From assembly GCF_000718015.1 (NCBI RefSeq), contig NZ_JODY01000003.1, forward strand, positions 62,001 to 126,000: a DNA stretch of 64,000 bases, in the 5' to 3' direction. The notes beneath the pieces are model-generated. The model saw only the letters and a list, made by a program, of their open reading frames with translations. It was not told where the DNA came from and searched no databases. Positions 17,830 through 25,666 of this stretch are shown piece after piece (the stretch's first letter is position 1; each line of letters begins with the position of its first letter). The stretch is from Streptomyces catenulae (GTDB lineage Bacteria; Actinomycetota; Actinomycetes; Streptomycetales; Streptomycetaceae). The position numbers were made by a program, and so were the translations under genes.

Positions 17830-18654
17830 ATGCGACGCCTGTACCCCCTCCCCGCCCCTGCCCCCGCTGCTCAGGACCCGGCCGCCGTGCCGTCGGGCCC
17901 GGACGCGTCCACCGACCGCGAGTGGGCGCTCGACGAGCTGGCGGACGCCTACGCGTACCCGGCCGAGGACGATCCGCTGCGCGTCGGGCGGCCGGGGTGG
18001 CTGCGCGCCAACATGGTGGCGTCGCTGGACGGTGCGGCGCACCACGAGGGCCGTTCGCAGCCGCTCTCCGGCACCGCCGACATGCGGATCTTCGGGGTAC
18101 TGCGGGCGCTCGCCGATGCGGTGGTGGTCGGGGCCGAAACGGTCCGTCAGGAGGGGTACCGGCCGGCCCGCGCCCGGGAGGCGTTCGCCGCGCGGCGGGC
18201 CGCCGCCGGACAGGGCCCGGCCCCCGCCGTCGCCGTGGTGACCGCCGGGCTGGGCCTGGACCTCACCCTGCCGCTGTTCACCGCGCCGCTGGTGCCCACG
18301 CTCGTCGTCACCGGCGCCGGGGCTCCGGCCGAGCGGGTGGCCGCGGCGCGGGCGGCGGGGGTGGAGGTGCTGTTCGCGGGCGAGGGGCAGGGCGTCGATC
18401 CGGCGCGGGTCCCGGCGGTGCTGGCCGCGCGGGGGCACCGGCGGCTGCTGACCGAGGGCGGGCCGTCGCTGCTGGGGCAGTTCGCCGCCGCCGGGGTGCT
18501 GGACGAGATGTGTCTGTCGCTGGCGCCGGTCGTCGCGGTGGGCGACGCGCCGCGGATCATGGACGGCCCGTCGGTCGCCGTTCCGGAGCGGTTCGCCCTG
18601 GCGTCCGTCCTGGAGGAGGCCGGGTTCCTGTTCACCCGATACCGTCGAAGCTGA
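17830..18654 (+). CDS. RibD C-terminal domain reductase (pyrimidine reductase family)
   Basis: A 274-residue cytoplasmic reductase of the RibD C-terminal/dihydrofolate-reductase-like fold, NADPH-dependent. Visible motifs are VGRPGWLRANMVASLDGAA, the nucleotide-binding ADAVVVGAETVRQEGYRP, and RRLLTEGGPSLLGQF. It lacks the deaminase domain of a full RibD. Streptomyces also carry full riboflavin genes, so this may reduce another pyrimidine or pterin-like substrate. The ATG at 17830 has no Shine-Dalgarno and may be leaderless. A terminator hairpin follows directly. Confidence 0.85.
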   Translation: MRRLYPLPAPAPAAQDPAAVPSGPDASTDREWALDELADAYAYPAEDDPLRVGRPGWLRANMVASLDGAAHHEGRSQPLSGTADMRIFGVLRALADAVVVGAETVRQEGYRPARAREAFAARRAAAGQGPAPAVAVVTAGLGLDLTLPLFTAPLVPTLVVTGAGAPAERVAAARAAGVEVLFAGEGQGVDPARVPAVLAARGHRRLLTEGGPSLLGQFAAAGVLDEMCLSLAPVVAVGDAPRIMDGPSVAVPERFALASVLEEAGFLFTRYRRS

Positions 18655-18659
18655 CAATC

Positions 18660-18680
18660 AGCGGAATTACCCGTTCCGCT
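18660..18680 (+). terminator. Terminator hairpin after the RibD-like gene
   Basis: Perfect 7-bp stem AGCGGAA / TTCCGCT with a 7-nt loop, 5 bp after the stop and followed by a pyrimidine-rich stretch (TAGCTTCCTTT). Confidence 0.65.
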
Positions 18681-18800
18681 TAGCTTCCTTTGGGCACACT
18701 TAGAGCCAACGGAACCCCCGTGTGACGGCGGGGGCAGGATGGATTCTGTGGGGTGCCGCGGCAGGCCGTGCCCCGGAAGAAGAGAAGAAGGGCGTCCGTC

Positions 18801-19292
18801 GTGTTCACGAGCGTATTGATGATCGAGAAGCCTCTGACGCCCGCCGACGTCGATTTCGTCACCACGCTGCACGGCGACGACCCGGTCCGCTTCGTCGTCC
18901 TCATGCAGCCGCGCGGTGCGCAGGACCTGCTGCTGCGGGCCATCGACGACGTCGCCCTGGGCGAATTCGACGACGCGGTGCGCGAGGGTGAGGAGCCGGA
19001 GGGCGACGCGGCGGACGCACCGGCCGAACGCGCGCTGGCGCACACCCTCGCGGCGCTCCGCGCCACCGGCGCCGAGGCCACCGGACGGGTCGCCGAGCGG
19101 CATCCGCTGGACCGGCTGCGCGAGATCGTCGAGGAGACGGGCGCGGACGAGGTGATCGTGCTGACCACCCCCCATTTCGTGGAGGAGTTCTTCCACCGCG
19201 ACTGGGCCTCCCGCGCCCGCCACAAGGTCGGCGTACCGGTCCTCAAACTGTTCTCGCACGCCCCGGAAGATCCGCCCCGGCCGCAGGAGTGA
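18801..19292 (+). CDS. Conserved actinobacterial USP-like protein of unknown function
   Basis: A 163-residue acidic cytoplasmic protein. The end (GADEVIVLTTPHFVEEFFHRDW followed by ARHKVGVPVLKLF) resembles the last strand-helix-strand of universal stress protein folds, but no ATP-binding GxxG is evident. The middle is helical and acidic (AIDDVALGEFDDAVREGEEPEG). Homologues have sometimes been labelled indole-3-glycerol phosphate synthase; nothing here supports that. The GTG at 18801 is 8 nt after AAGAAGGG. Its 3' end overlaps the convergent ABC ATPase gene by 50 bp. Confidence 0.75.
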   Translation: MFTSVLMIEKPLTPADVDFVTTLHGDDPVRFVVLMQPRGAQDLLLRAIDDVALGEFDDAVREGEEPEGDAADAPAERALAHTLAALRATGAEATGRVAERHPLDRLREIVEETGADEVIVLTTPHFVEEFFHRDWASRARHKVGVPVLKLFSHAPEDPPRPQE

Positions 19293-19950
19293 GCCGCCCG
19301 TCCGCCACCTCGACGACCGCGTCGACCGCCGTCAGATGCGACCGGTCGTGCGTGACCAGCACCGTCGCCGTGCCGCGCCGGTGGGTGAGCGTGGTCAGCA
19401 GCTCCAGCACCGCCGCGCCGCGCGCATGGTCGAGGGCACTGGTCGGCTCGTCCACCAGCAGGACGGCCGGGTCGTTCATCAGCGCCCGCGCGATGTTGAC
19501 GCGCTGACGCTGACCGCCGGAGAGCTGGTGCGGCCGCCTGTCCGCCACGCCCTCCAGCCCGACGGCGGCCAGCAGCTCCTGCGCCCGCCGCCGCGCGGCG
19601 CGGGCCGGACGGCCGTCGAGGTGGGCCATGACCTGGAGCTGTTCGGCGGCGGTCAGCGAGGGGAGCAGGTTCGGCTGCTGGAAGACGGTGCCGACGGTGG
19701 TGCGGCGCAGCGCCGTCAGCGCGGCGCGGCCCAGTCCGGTGGTCTCCCGTCCGGCGAGCACCACCCGCCCGCTGTCCGGCGTGATCAGCGTCGCGGCCAC
19801 CGCCAGCAGACTGGACTTGCCCGAGCCCGACGGCCCGATCACCGCCGTCAGGGATCCGGCCGGAACGGTCAGCGAGACGCGGTCCAGCGCGGTCAGCCGG
19901 GCGTCGCCGTCCGGGTAGGTCAGCGTGACATCGGTCAGTTCGAGGCTCAT
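19243..19950 (-). CDS. MacB/LolD-type ABC transporter ATP-binding protein
   Basis: A 235-residue ATPase: Walker A IGPSGSGKSS, Q-loop VFQQPNLLPSL, signature HQLSGGQRQRVNIARAL, Walker B VLLVDEPTSALD, H-loop VTHD. The Q-loop and signature are those of the LolD/MacB/SalX group that pairs with FtsX-like permeases. Its ATG overlaps the permease stop (ATGA). Next to a two-component system this arrangement usually serves export or resistance to cell-envelope-active peptides or antibiotics, which is an inference. Longer readings of this frame run antisense through the permease and kinase and were rejected. Confidence 0.92.
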   Translation of the reverse strand: MSLELTDVTLTYPDGDARLTALDRVSLTVPAGSLTAVIGPSGSGKSSLLAVAATLITPDSGRVVLAGRETTGLGRAALTALRRTTVGTVFQQPNLLPSLTAAEQLQVMAHLDGRPARAARRRAQELLAAVGLEGVADRRPHQLSGGQRQRVNIARALMNDPAVLLVDEPTSALDHARGAAVLELLTTLTHRRGTATVLVTHDRSHLTAVDAVVEVADGRLTPAAGADLPGRARTV

Positions 19951-21011
19951 CGGGCACTTCCCAGGGCGGTCAGCGGGTCGACGGACGTGATACGGCGGAT
20001 GGCGAGGGCGGCGCCGGCGGCTCCCAGCGCGATCATGATCAGCGCGGGGACCAGCACGGTCGACGGCGTGAGGACGAACGGCACCGCGGTGCCGACGAGC
20101 GCGCCCAGCCCGGCGACGAGCGCGGCGCCCACCCCCGTCCCGAGGACCAGCAGCACGACCGCCTGGCCGAGCGCGTCCTTCAGCAACCGGCCGGTGGACG
20201 CGCCGAGCGCCTTGAGCACCGCCACGTCGCCGCTGCGCTGGATCGTCCAGACGGTGAAGAACGCGCCGATGACCAGCGCCGAGATGACGAACAGGAACCC
20301 GCGCATCAGCTGCAGCGAACCGTTCTCGGCGGTGTACGAGCCGATGCCCGCCAGCGCCCCCGCCGAGGTCACGGTCGTGGTGCCGAGCCGGGCGTCGGCG
20401 GCGGCCAGATCGGCGCCGGACGCGGTCAGCGCCACCACCGTCGCCCCGTCCCCGCCGCCGGGCAGCGCCCGCCACTCGTCCAGCGACGTCCAGACCACCG
20501 GGGTGTGGCTGTACATCGCGGCGCCCGAGACGGCGCCCACCGTCACGGTGCGGCCCCCCAGGGTGAGCCGGTCGCCACGGGCGAGGCCCAACTCGTCCGC
20601 GGCCTTCCGCGACAGCACGGCGCTTCCGGCCGCCGGTGCGTCCCCGGGGGCGAGCGTCGAGCCGGGCCCGACGCCGAACACCGACACGGCGGCGGTGTGC
20701 CGCCCCGCCTCGGCCTTGGTGGTGGCGATGCCCAGCGGTTCGGCGCGCCGCACGCCCGGCACCGCGGACCAGGCGTCCACCGTCCCGCGCGACAGCCGGG
20801 AGTCGGTGAACGACACCGTGCCGCCGTCGGCGGGCTTCGAGAACACCAGGTGATCGGCGGGGAGCGCGGTGATCGCCGAGGTGTTCTCGCGGCCCAGGCC
20901 CGCGGTCAACCCCGACAACAGACCGACCAGCACCGTGATGAGCACGATGACCGTGCCCATCAGGGCGAACCGGCCCCTCGCAAATCTCAGATCCCTCCAG
21001 GCGACGAACAC
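19947..21011 (-). CDS. FtsX-like ABC transporter permease
   Basis: A 354-residue permease with one N-terminal helix (FALMGTVIVLITVLVGLLSGL), a large extracytoplasmic domain of about 200 residues of the MacB periplasmic-core type, and three C-terminal helices (LFVISALVIGAFFTVWTIQ, VVLLVLGTGVGAALVAGLGALVG, VLVPALIMIALGAAGAALAI), the FtsX fold. DVAVLKALGAS is the usual coupling-loop motif. The GTG at 21011 is 7 nt after AGAGGGA. It is divergent from the sensor kinase; the 184 bp between holds a perfect inverted repeat, so the two-component system probably controls it. Confidence 0.9.
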   Translation of the reverse strand: MFVAWRDLRFARGRFALMGTVIVLITVLVGLLSGLTAGLGRENTSAITALPADHLVFSKPADGGTVSFTDSRLSRGTVDAWSAVPGVRRAEPLGIATTKAEAGRHTAAVSVFGVGPGSTLAPGDAPAAGSAVLSRKAADELGLARGDRLTLGGRTVTVGAVSGAAMYSHTPVVWTSLDEWRALPGGGDGATVVALTASGADLAAADARLGTTTVTSAGALAGIGSYTAENGSLQLMRGFLFVISALVIGAFFTVWTIQRSGDVAVLKALGASTGRLLKDALGQAVVLLVLGTGVGAALVAGLGALVGTAVPFVLTPSTVLVPALIMIALGAAGAALAIRRITSVDPLTALGSAR

Positions 21012-21121
21012 GGCCCCATCCCTCTTGTTTCTGCGGCGGCCGGGCCCACTGCCCGGCGGATGGCTCCACCGTCCCGCCCCGGGACGCCCCGGGGCATCGC
21101 GCCCGGGAGCGGTTCCCCCGG

Positions 21122-21155
21122 ATCGAAAGGCGCGGCGGCCGCTCAACCTTTCGAT
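21122..21155. promoter_or_regulatory. Inverted repeat operator between the ABC transporter and the two-component system
   Basis: Perfect 9-bp arms ATCGAAAGG (21122-21130) and CCTTTCGAT (21147-21155) with a 16-bp spacer, a centre distance of 25 bp. It sits in the only divergent promoter region of this locus, 40-75 bp before the kinase start, and is the obvious candidate site for the adjacent NarL-type regulator. Confidence 0.65.
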
Positions 21156-21180
21156 GGATGCCGCTCCCCGGCCCCGTGCC

Positions 21181-21186
21181 TAATCT
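21181..21186 (+). promoter_or_regulatory. -10 element of the sensor kinase promoter
   Basis: TAATCT lies 9 nt before the GTG at 21196, leaving a leader of only a few bases that still contains GGAG. The operator lies just upstream, around the expected -35. Confidence 0.4.
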
Positions 21187-21195
21187 GGAGAAATC

Positions 21196-22398
21196 GTGAC
21201 CGACCCCGCCCTGACCCCCGCCGTGCGGGTGCTGCGCAGCTGCCTGCACCTGATGGTGGCGGCGCTCCTCGCGCTCGCCGCCGCCCGCGCCGTCGCCGAC
21301 GGCAACCCGTACACCCCCGCCGTCGTCGCCGTCTCCGCCGTCCTCCTCGGCTGCTACGTCGCGGGCCCGCTGCTGCCCGGCGTCCGCCCGCGCAGCGGCG
21401 GCGCGGCCCTGTGGCTGGCGGTCCTCGCGGCCGTCTGGATCGTGCTGCTGGCGCTCACCCAGGACGGCGTCTGGCTCGCCTTCCCGCTCTTCTTCGTCCA
21501 GCTGCACCTGCTGGCGCCGCGCTGGGGCCTGCCCGCCGTCGCCGTCACCACGGCCGTCGCGGTCGCCGGGTTCGCCCGCCACACCGGGACGCTGAACGTC
21601 GGCACGGTCATCGGCCCGGTGCTGGGCGCCGCCGTCGCGGTCGCCGTCGTCCTCGGCTACCAGGCCCTCTACCGGGAGAGCGAGCAGCGCCGCCGGATCG
21701 TCGAGGAGCTGACCGCCACCCGCGGCGAACTGGCCGCCGCCGAGCACGCCGCCGGGGTGCTGGCCGAACGCGAACGCCTGGCCCGGGAGATCCACGACAC
21801 GCTGGCGCAGGGCCTGTCCAGCATCCAGCTGCTGCTGCGGGCCGCCGAACGCGCCCTGCCGTCCCGCCCCGAGACCGCGCTGGGACACGTCGTGCACGCC
21901 CGCGCCACCGCCGTCGACAACCTCGCCGAGGCCCGCCGCTTCGTCCGCGAACTGAGCCCGCCCGACCTGGAGGCCGGATCGCTGCCCGCCGCCCTGGAGC
22001 GGCTCTGCGCCACCACCGCCCGCGCCTCCGGCCTCGCCGTCCACTGCCAGGTCTCCGGCACCCCCGCCGAACTCCCCACCCCGCACGAGGTCGCCCTGCT
22101 GCGCATCGCCCAGTCCGCGCTGGCCAACACCGTCCGGCACGCCGGGGCCCGCCGCGCCGAGCTGACCTTGAGCTACATGGACACCGAGGTCGCCCTGGAC
22201 GTCGTCGACGACGGCGCCGGGTTCGACCCCGGTGCCCCGCCGCCCGCCGCCGACGGCACCGGCTTCGGCCTCGCCGCCATGCGGGCGCGCGCCCGCGCCC
22301 TGCACGGCGCGCTCGCCGTCGAATCCGCCCCCGGCGAGGGCACCGCCGTCGCCGTCACCCTGCCCCTGCCGCCCGCCCCCGGAGAGGCCGCCCCGTGA
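21196..22398 (+). CDS. Sensor histidine kinase (HisKA_3, NarX/DesK type)
   Basis: A 400-residue membrane kinase. About five hydrophobic helices occupy residues 15-155 with no sizeable external domain, so it may sense the membrane itself or a partner such as the adjacent transporter. The dimerisation/phosphoacceptor motif ERERLAREIHDTLAQGLSS has His200. The ATPase domain shows the N-box region RIAQSALANTVRHAGA, G1 VVDDGAGFD and G2 GTGFGLAAMRARA. It overlaps the regulator start by 4 nt (GTGA). Its position opposite a MacB-type transporter fits a Bce/Lia-like envelope-stress role, unproven. Confidence 0.92.
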   Translation: MTDPALTPAVRVLRSCLHLMVAALLALAAARAVADGNPYTPAVVAVSAVLLGCYVAGPLLPGVRPRSGGAALWLAVLAAVWIVLLALTQDGVWLAFPLFFVQLHLLAPRWGLPAVAVTTAVAVAGFARHTGTLNVGTVIGPVLGAAVAVAVVLGYQALYRESEQRRRIVEELTATRGELAAAEHAAGVLAERERLAREIHDTLAQGLSSIQLLLRAAERALPSRPETALGHVVHARATAVDNLAEARRFVRELSPPDLEAGSLPAALERLCATTARASGLAVHCQVSGTPAELPTPHEVALLRIAQSALANTVRHAGARRAELTLSYMDTEVALDVVDDGAGFDPGAPPPAADGTGFGLAAMRARARALHGALAVESAPGEGTAVAVTLPLPPAPGEAAP

Positions 22399-23033
22399 CC
22401 GACCCCGCCCCCATCCGGCTGCTGCTCGCCGACGACCACCCCGTCGTCCGGGCCGGACTCCGCGCCGTCCTGGAGACCGAACCGGGCTTCGCGGTCGTCG
22501 CCGACGTCTCCACCGCCGAGGAGGCCGTCACCCTCGCCGCACTGCCCGGCATCGACGTCGTCCTGATGGACCTCCGCTTCGGCGGCGAGATGCGCGGCTC
22601 CCAGGCGACCGCCGCCATCACCGCCCGCCCCGGCGCACCCCGCGTCCTCGTGCTGACCACCTACGACACCGACGCCGACATCCTCGCCGCCATCGAGGCG
22701 GGCGCCACCGGCTACCTCCTCAAGGACGCCCCGCCCGAGGAGCTGGCCACCGCCGTCCGCGCCGCGGCGGCCGGGAAGTCGGCCCTCGCGCCGACCGTCG
22801 CGCTGCGCCTGATGGACCGGATGCGCGACCCCGCCGTCGCCCTGTCGCGCCGCGAGACGGAGGTGCTCCAGCTCGTCGCGGACGGCCTGTCCAACGCCGA
22901 GGTCAGCAAGCGCCTCTTCCTCAGCCAGGCCACCGTCAAGTCCCACCTGGTGCACATCTACACCAAGCTCGGCGTCGACTCCCGTACGGCGGCGGTGGCG
23001 GCCGCCACGGCGCGCGGGCTGATCCGCCGCTGA
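22395..23033 (+). CDS. NarL/FixJ-family response regulator
   Basis: A 212-residue regulator. The receiver has the acidic pair LADDHPVVRAG near residue 12, phosphoacceptor Asp59 in VVLMDLRFGG, and TTYDTD and GATGYLLKDAPPEEL for the switch and Lys positions. The C-terminal LuxR HTH is LSRRETEVLQLVADGLSNAEVSKRLFLSQATVKSHLVHIYTKLGV. It is coupled to the kinase by a GTGA overlap. The 9-bp inverted repeat upstream of the kinase is the likely binding site. Confidence 0.93.
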   Translation: MTDPAPIRLLLADDHPVVRAGLRAVLETEPGFAVVADVSTAEEAVTLAALPGIDVVLMDLRFGGEMRGSQATAAITARPGAPRVLVLTTYDTDADILAAIEAGATGYLLKDAPPEELATAVRAAAAGKSALAPTVALRLMDRMRDPAVALSRRETEVLQLVADGLSNAEVSKRLFLSQATVKSHLVHIYTKLGVDSRTAAVAAATARGLIRR

Positions 23034-23072
23034 GCCCGCCCGCCGCCGCGGCGCGGAGCGGCCGGGCACGCG

Positions 23073-23095
23073 TTGTCGGAGGTGGGTGCGAGAAT
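23073..23095 (+). promoter_or_regulatory. PafBC / RecA-NDp-like promoter of murC
   Basis: TTGTCGGAG, 8 nt, GAGAAT. The layout is the same as the element before the exonuclease gene at 36184 and resembles the actinobacterial DNA-damage promoter TTGTCRGTG-N8-TANNNT, though the -10 is imperfect. The start codon is 41 bp further on. Confidence 0.4.
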
Positions 23096-23135
23096 CGACC
23101 GCAGCACGAGAGCCGCGACGATCAGGGAGTCACCC

Positions 23136-24533
23136 ATGGCAGCCGCCATCCCAGCCTCGATGGACCGACCGCACTTCATCGGCATCGGCGGAGCCGGTAT
23201 GTCGGGCATCGCCAAGATCCTCGCGCAGCGCGGCGCCCGGGTCGCGGGCAGTGACGCCAAGGAGTCCGCGACCGCCGCCGCCCTCCGTGAGCGGGGCGCC
23301 ACCGTCCACATCGGCCACGCCGCCGACCACCTCGCCGCGGACGCCACCGCCGTCGTCGTCTCCTCCGCGATCCGCGACGACAACCCCGAGCTGGCCGCCG
23401 CCCGCGAGCGCGGCATCCCGGTGGTGCACCGCTCCGACGCGCTCGCCGCCCTGATGGACGGCGTCCGCCCGATCGCCGTCGCCGGCACCCACGGCAAGAC
23501 GACGACCACCTCCATGCTCGCCGTCTCCCTGACCTCGCTCGGCCTCAAGCCGTCGTACGCGATCGGCGGCGACCTCGACGCCCCCGGCTCCAACGCCGAG
23601 CACGGCACCGGCGAGATCTTCGTCGCCGAGGCCGACGAGAGCGACCGCAGCTTCCACAAGTACGCGCCCGAGGTCGCCATCGTCCTCAACGTCGAGCTGG
23701 ACCACCACGCCAACTACGCCTCGATGGACGAGATCTACGAGTCCTTCGAGACCTTCGCCGGACGCATCCGCCCCGGCGGCACGCTGGTGATCTCCGCCGA
23801 CCACCCCGGCGCCCGGGAGCTGACCGCGAAGATCGCCGGGAAGTTCGACATCCAGGTCGTCACCTACGGCGAGTCCAAGGACGCCGACGTCCGCATCCTG
23901 AAGATCAACCCGCGCGGTCTGACCAGCGACGTCAGCGTCTCCCTGGCCACCGGCCGGATCCTGACCTTCACCGTCTCCGTCCCCGGCAGCCACTACGCCC
24001 ACAACGCCGTCGCCGCCCTCGCCGCCGGTATCGCCCTGGGCCTGCCGCCGCACAACCTCGCCTCCGCGCTCGGCACGTACACCGGCGTCAAGCGCCGCCT
24101 CCAGCTCAAGGGCGAGGCGGCCGGTGTGCAGGTCATCGACTCCTACGCGCACCACCCCACCGAGATGACCGCCGACCTGGAGGCCATCCGCGGCGCCGCC
24201 GAGGGCGCCCGGGTGCTGGTCGTCTTCCAGCCGCACCTCTTCTCCCGCACCCAGGAGCTGGGCAAGGAGATGGGCCAGGCGCTCGCCCTCGCCGACGCCT
24301 CCGTCGTCCTCGACATCTACCCGGCCCGTGAGGACCCGATCCCGGGCATCACCAGCGCCCTGATCGTCGACGCGGCGCGCGCCGCCGGTGCCGATGTCAC
24401 CGCCGTCGCCGACCGCACCGCCGTCCCGGACGCCGTCGCCGGAATGGCGAAGCCCGGTGACCTTGTTCTCACCATGGGCGCGGGCGACGTCACCGACCTC
24501 GGCCCCGCGATCCTGTCCCGCCTGGCCGGCTGA
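23136..24533 (+). CDS. murC: UDP-N-acetylmuramate--L-alanine ligase
   Basis: A 465-residue Mur ligase adding L-Ala to UDP-MurNAc with ATP in the cytoplasm. The UDP-binding Rossmann motif FIGIGGAGMSGIA is at residues 14-26, the P-loop AGTHGKTTTTS at 116-126, the Mg/ATP residues VAEADESD follow, and VLNVELDHHANY and the C-terminal DSYAHHPTEM are MurC-specific. Full length, no missing motif. The ATG at 23136 is 6 nt after GGGAG. Here murC lies outside the dcw cluster and is followed 14 bp later by msrB, probably on the same transcript. Confidence 0.96.
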   Translation: MAAAIPASMDRPHFIGIGGAGMSGIAKILAQRGARVAGSDAKESATAAALRERGATVHIGHAADHLAADATAVVVSSAIRDDNPELAAARERGIPVVHRSDALAALMDGVRPIAVAGTHGKTTTTSMLAVSLTSLGLKPSYAIGGDLDAPGSNAEHGTGEIFVAEADESDRSFHKYAPEVAIVLNVELDHHANYASMDEIYESFETFAGRIRPGGTLVISADHPGARELTAKIAGKFDIQVVTYGESKDADVRILKINPRGLTSDVSVSLATGRILTFTVSVPGSHYAHNAVAALAAGIALGLPPHNLASALGTYTGVKRRLQLKGEAAGVQVIDSYAHHPTEMTADLEAIRGAAEGARVLVVFQPHLFSRTQELGKEMGQALALADASVVLDIYPAREDPIPGITSALIVDAARAAGADVTAVADRTAVPDAVAGMAKPGDLVLTMGAGDVTDLGPAILSRLAG

Positions 24534-24547
24534 GCTGAGGAGACCCC

Positions 24548-24955
24548 ATGCCGTACGAGATCGACAAGCCCGACGAGGAATGGCGCGCCGAGCTGAGCCC
24601 CGGCGAGTACCAGGTGCTGCGGCAGGCGGGCACCGAGCCCGCCTTCGTCGGTGAGTACACCGACACCACCACCGAGGGCGTCTACTCCTGCCGCGGCTGC
24701 GGCGCCGAGCTGTTCCGCTCCGACACCAAGTTCGCCAGCCACTGCGGCTGGCCGTCCTTCTACGACCCGAAGGACTCCACGGCGGTCGAGCTGATCGAGG
24801 ACCGCTCGCACGGCATGGTCCGCACCGAGGTCCGCTGCGCCCGCTGCGGCTCCCACCTGGGCCATGTCTTCGAGGGCGAGGGCTACCCCACCCCGACCGA
24901 CCAGCGGTACTGCATCAACTCGATATCCCTGCGGCTGACGCCGGACGCGGGCTGA
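24548..24955 (+). CDS. msrB: Peptide-methionine (R)-S-oxide reductase
   Basis: A 135-residue cytoplasmic repair enzyme that reduces methionine-R-sulfoxide in proteins. Zinc ligands are Cys48/Cys51 (CRGC) and Cys97/Cys100 (CARC), the catalytic Cys122 is in RYCINSISL, and Cys66 in SHCGWPSFY is a possible resolving cysteine. The conserved GWPSF and HLGHVF are present. GAGGAG precedes the ATG by 5 nt. Co-transcription with murC is likely from the 14-bp gap. Confidence 0.96.
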   Translation: MPYEIDKPDEEWRAELSPGEYQVLRQAGTEPAFVGEYTDTTTEGVYSCRGCGAELFRSDTKFASHCGWPSFYDPKDSTAVELIEDRSHGMVRTEVRCARCGSHLGHVFEGEGYPTPTDQRYCINSISLRLTPDAG

Positions 24956-24968
24956 CCGTCGTGGGACA

Positions 24969-25003
24969 CGGGCCGGGCGCCTCCGCGGAGCGCGCCCGGC
25001 CCG
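24969..25003. terminator. Bidirectional terminator between msrB and the phosphopantetheinyl transferase gene
   Basis: Perfect 12-bp stem (24969-24980 with 24992-25003). The loop region is itself palindromic (CTCCGCGGAG). It lies between convergent stops. Confidence 0.85.
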
Positions 25004-25006
25004 GTC

Positions 25007-25666
25007 TCAGCGTTCGACGGTCACCGCCGTCACCACCAGCCCGTCGGCGACCAGCCAGCCGCCGTGGAAGGCGGTCAGTTCCTGTCCGTCGATCTCGGGG
25101 CCCTCGACCAGCAGCCGGGCGGTGAAGGACGCGTCGGTGGGGTCGAGGGTGAGGACGGCGTCCTCGAAGCCCAGCCAGCGGCCGGTGAGCGGGTACCACG
25201 CCTTGTAGACGCTCTCCTTGGCGCTGAAGATCAGCCGGTCCCAGTGGATCTCCGGCTGCGCCGCCTGCAGCGCGGGCAGCGCGGCGCGCTCCTCGGGCAG
25301 CGTGATCAGACCGAGGACGCCGGGGTCGCGGACGGGCTCGTTGGGCTCCGCGTCCAGCCCGACGGAGCGGACGTCGGTGGCGCGGGCGACGGCGGCGCCG
25401 CGGTAGCCGGTGCAGTGCGTCATCGCGCCGACCAGCCCCTCCGGCCACCGGGGCGCCCGGTCGGCCCCCGGCACCAGTGGCGCCGGGGGGACGCCGAAGG
25501 TCGCCAGCGCCGCGCGGGCACAGGCCCGTACGGTGCCGAACTCCCGCTGCCGGGAGGGGACGGCGCGGGCCACGGCCGCGCGCTCCTCGGGGAACATCTC
25601 GTCCAGCGGCCGGTCCTCGAACGCCTCGGCGGTCGCGATCGGCGGCGGCAGCAGCTTCTCGATCAT
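25007..25666 (-). CDS. 4'-phosphopantetheinyl transferase (EntD/Sfp superfamily)
   Basis: A 219-residue transferase that loads the phosphopantetheine arm of CoA onto carrier proteins of polyketide and peptide synthases. The Mg-binding Asp105 and Glu107 are in VGLDAEPNEP, and the second motif FSAKESVYKAWYP has the Lys-Glu-Ser of the superfamily. MTHCTGYRGAAVAR is the PPTase N-terminal signature. Length and motifs fit the Svp/EntD-like Streptomyces enzymes of broad carrier range, but no carrier protein or synthase is in this window. The ATG at 25666 overlaps the phosphoesterase stop by 4 nt. Confidence 0.93.
   Translation of the reverse strand: MIEKLLPPPIATAEAFEDRPLDEMFPEERAAVARAVPSRQREFGTVRACARAALATFGVPPAPLVPGADRAPRWPEGLVGAMTHCTGYRGAAVARATDVRSVGLDAEPNEPVRDPGVLGLITLPEERAALPALQAAQPEIHWDRLIFSAKESVYKAWYPLTGRWLGFEDAVLTLDPTDASFTARLLVEGPEIDGQELTAFHGGWLVADGLVVTAVTVER

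Noticed and set aside
19243..22305. A 1020-codon minus-strand frame
   Set aside because: Only the last 235 codons (the ABC ATPase) are real; the rest is antisense to the sensor kinase and out of frame with the permease.
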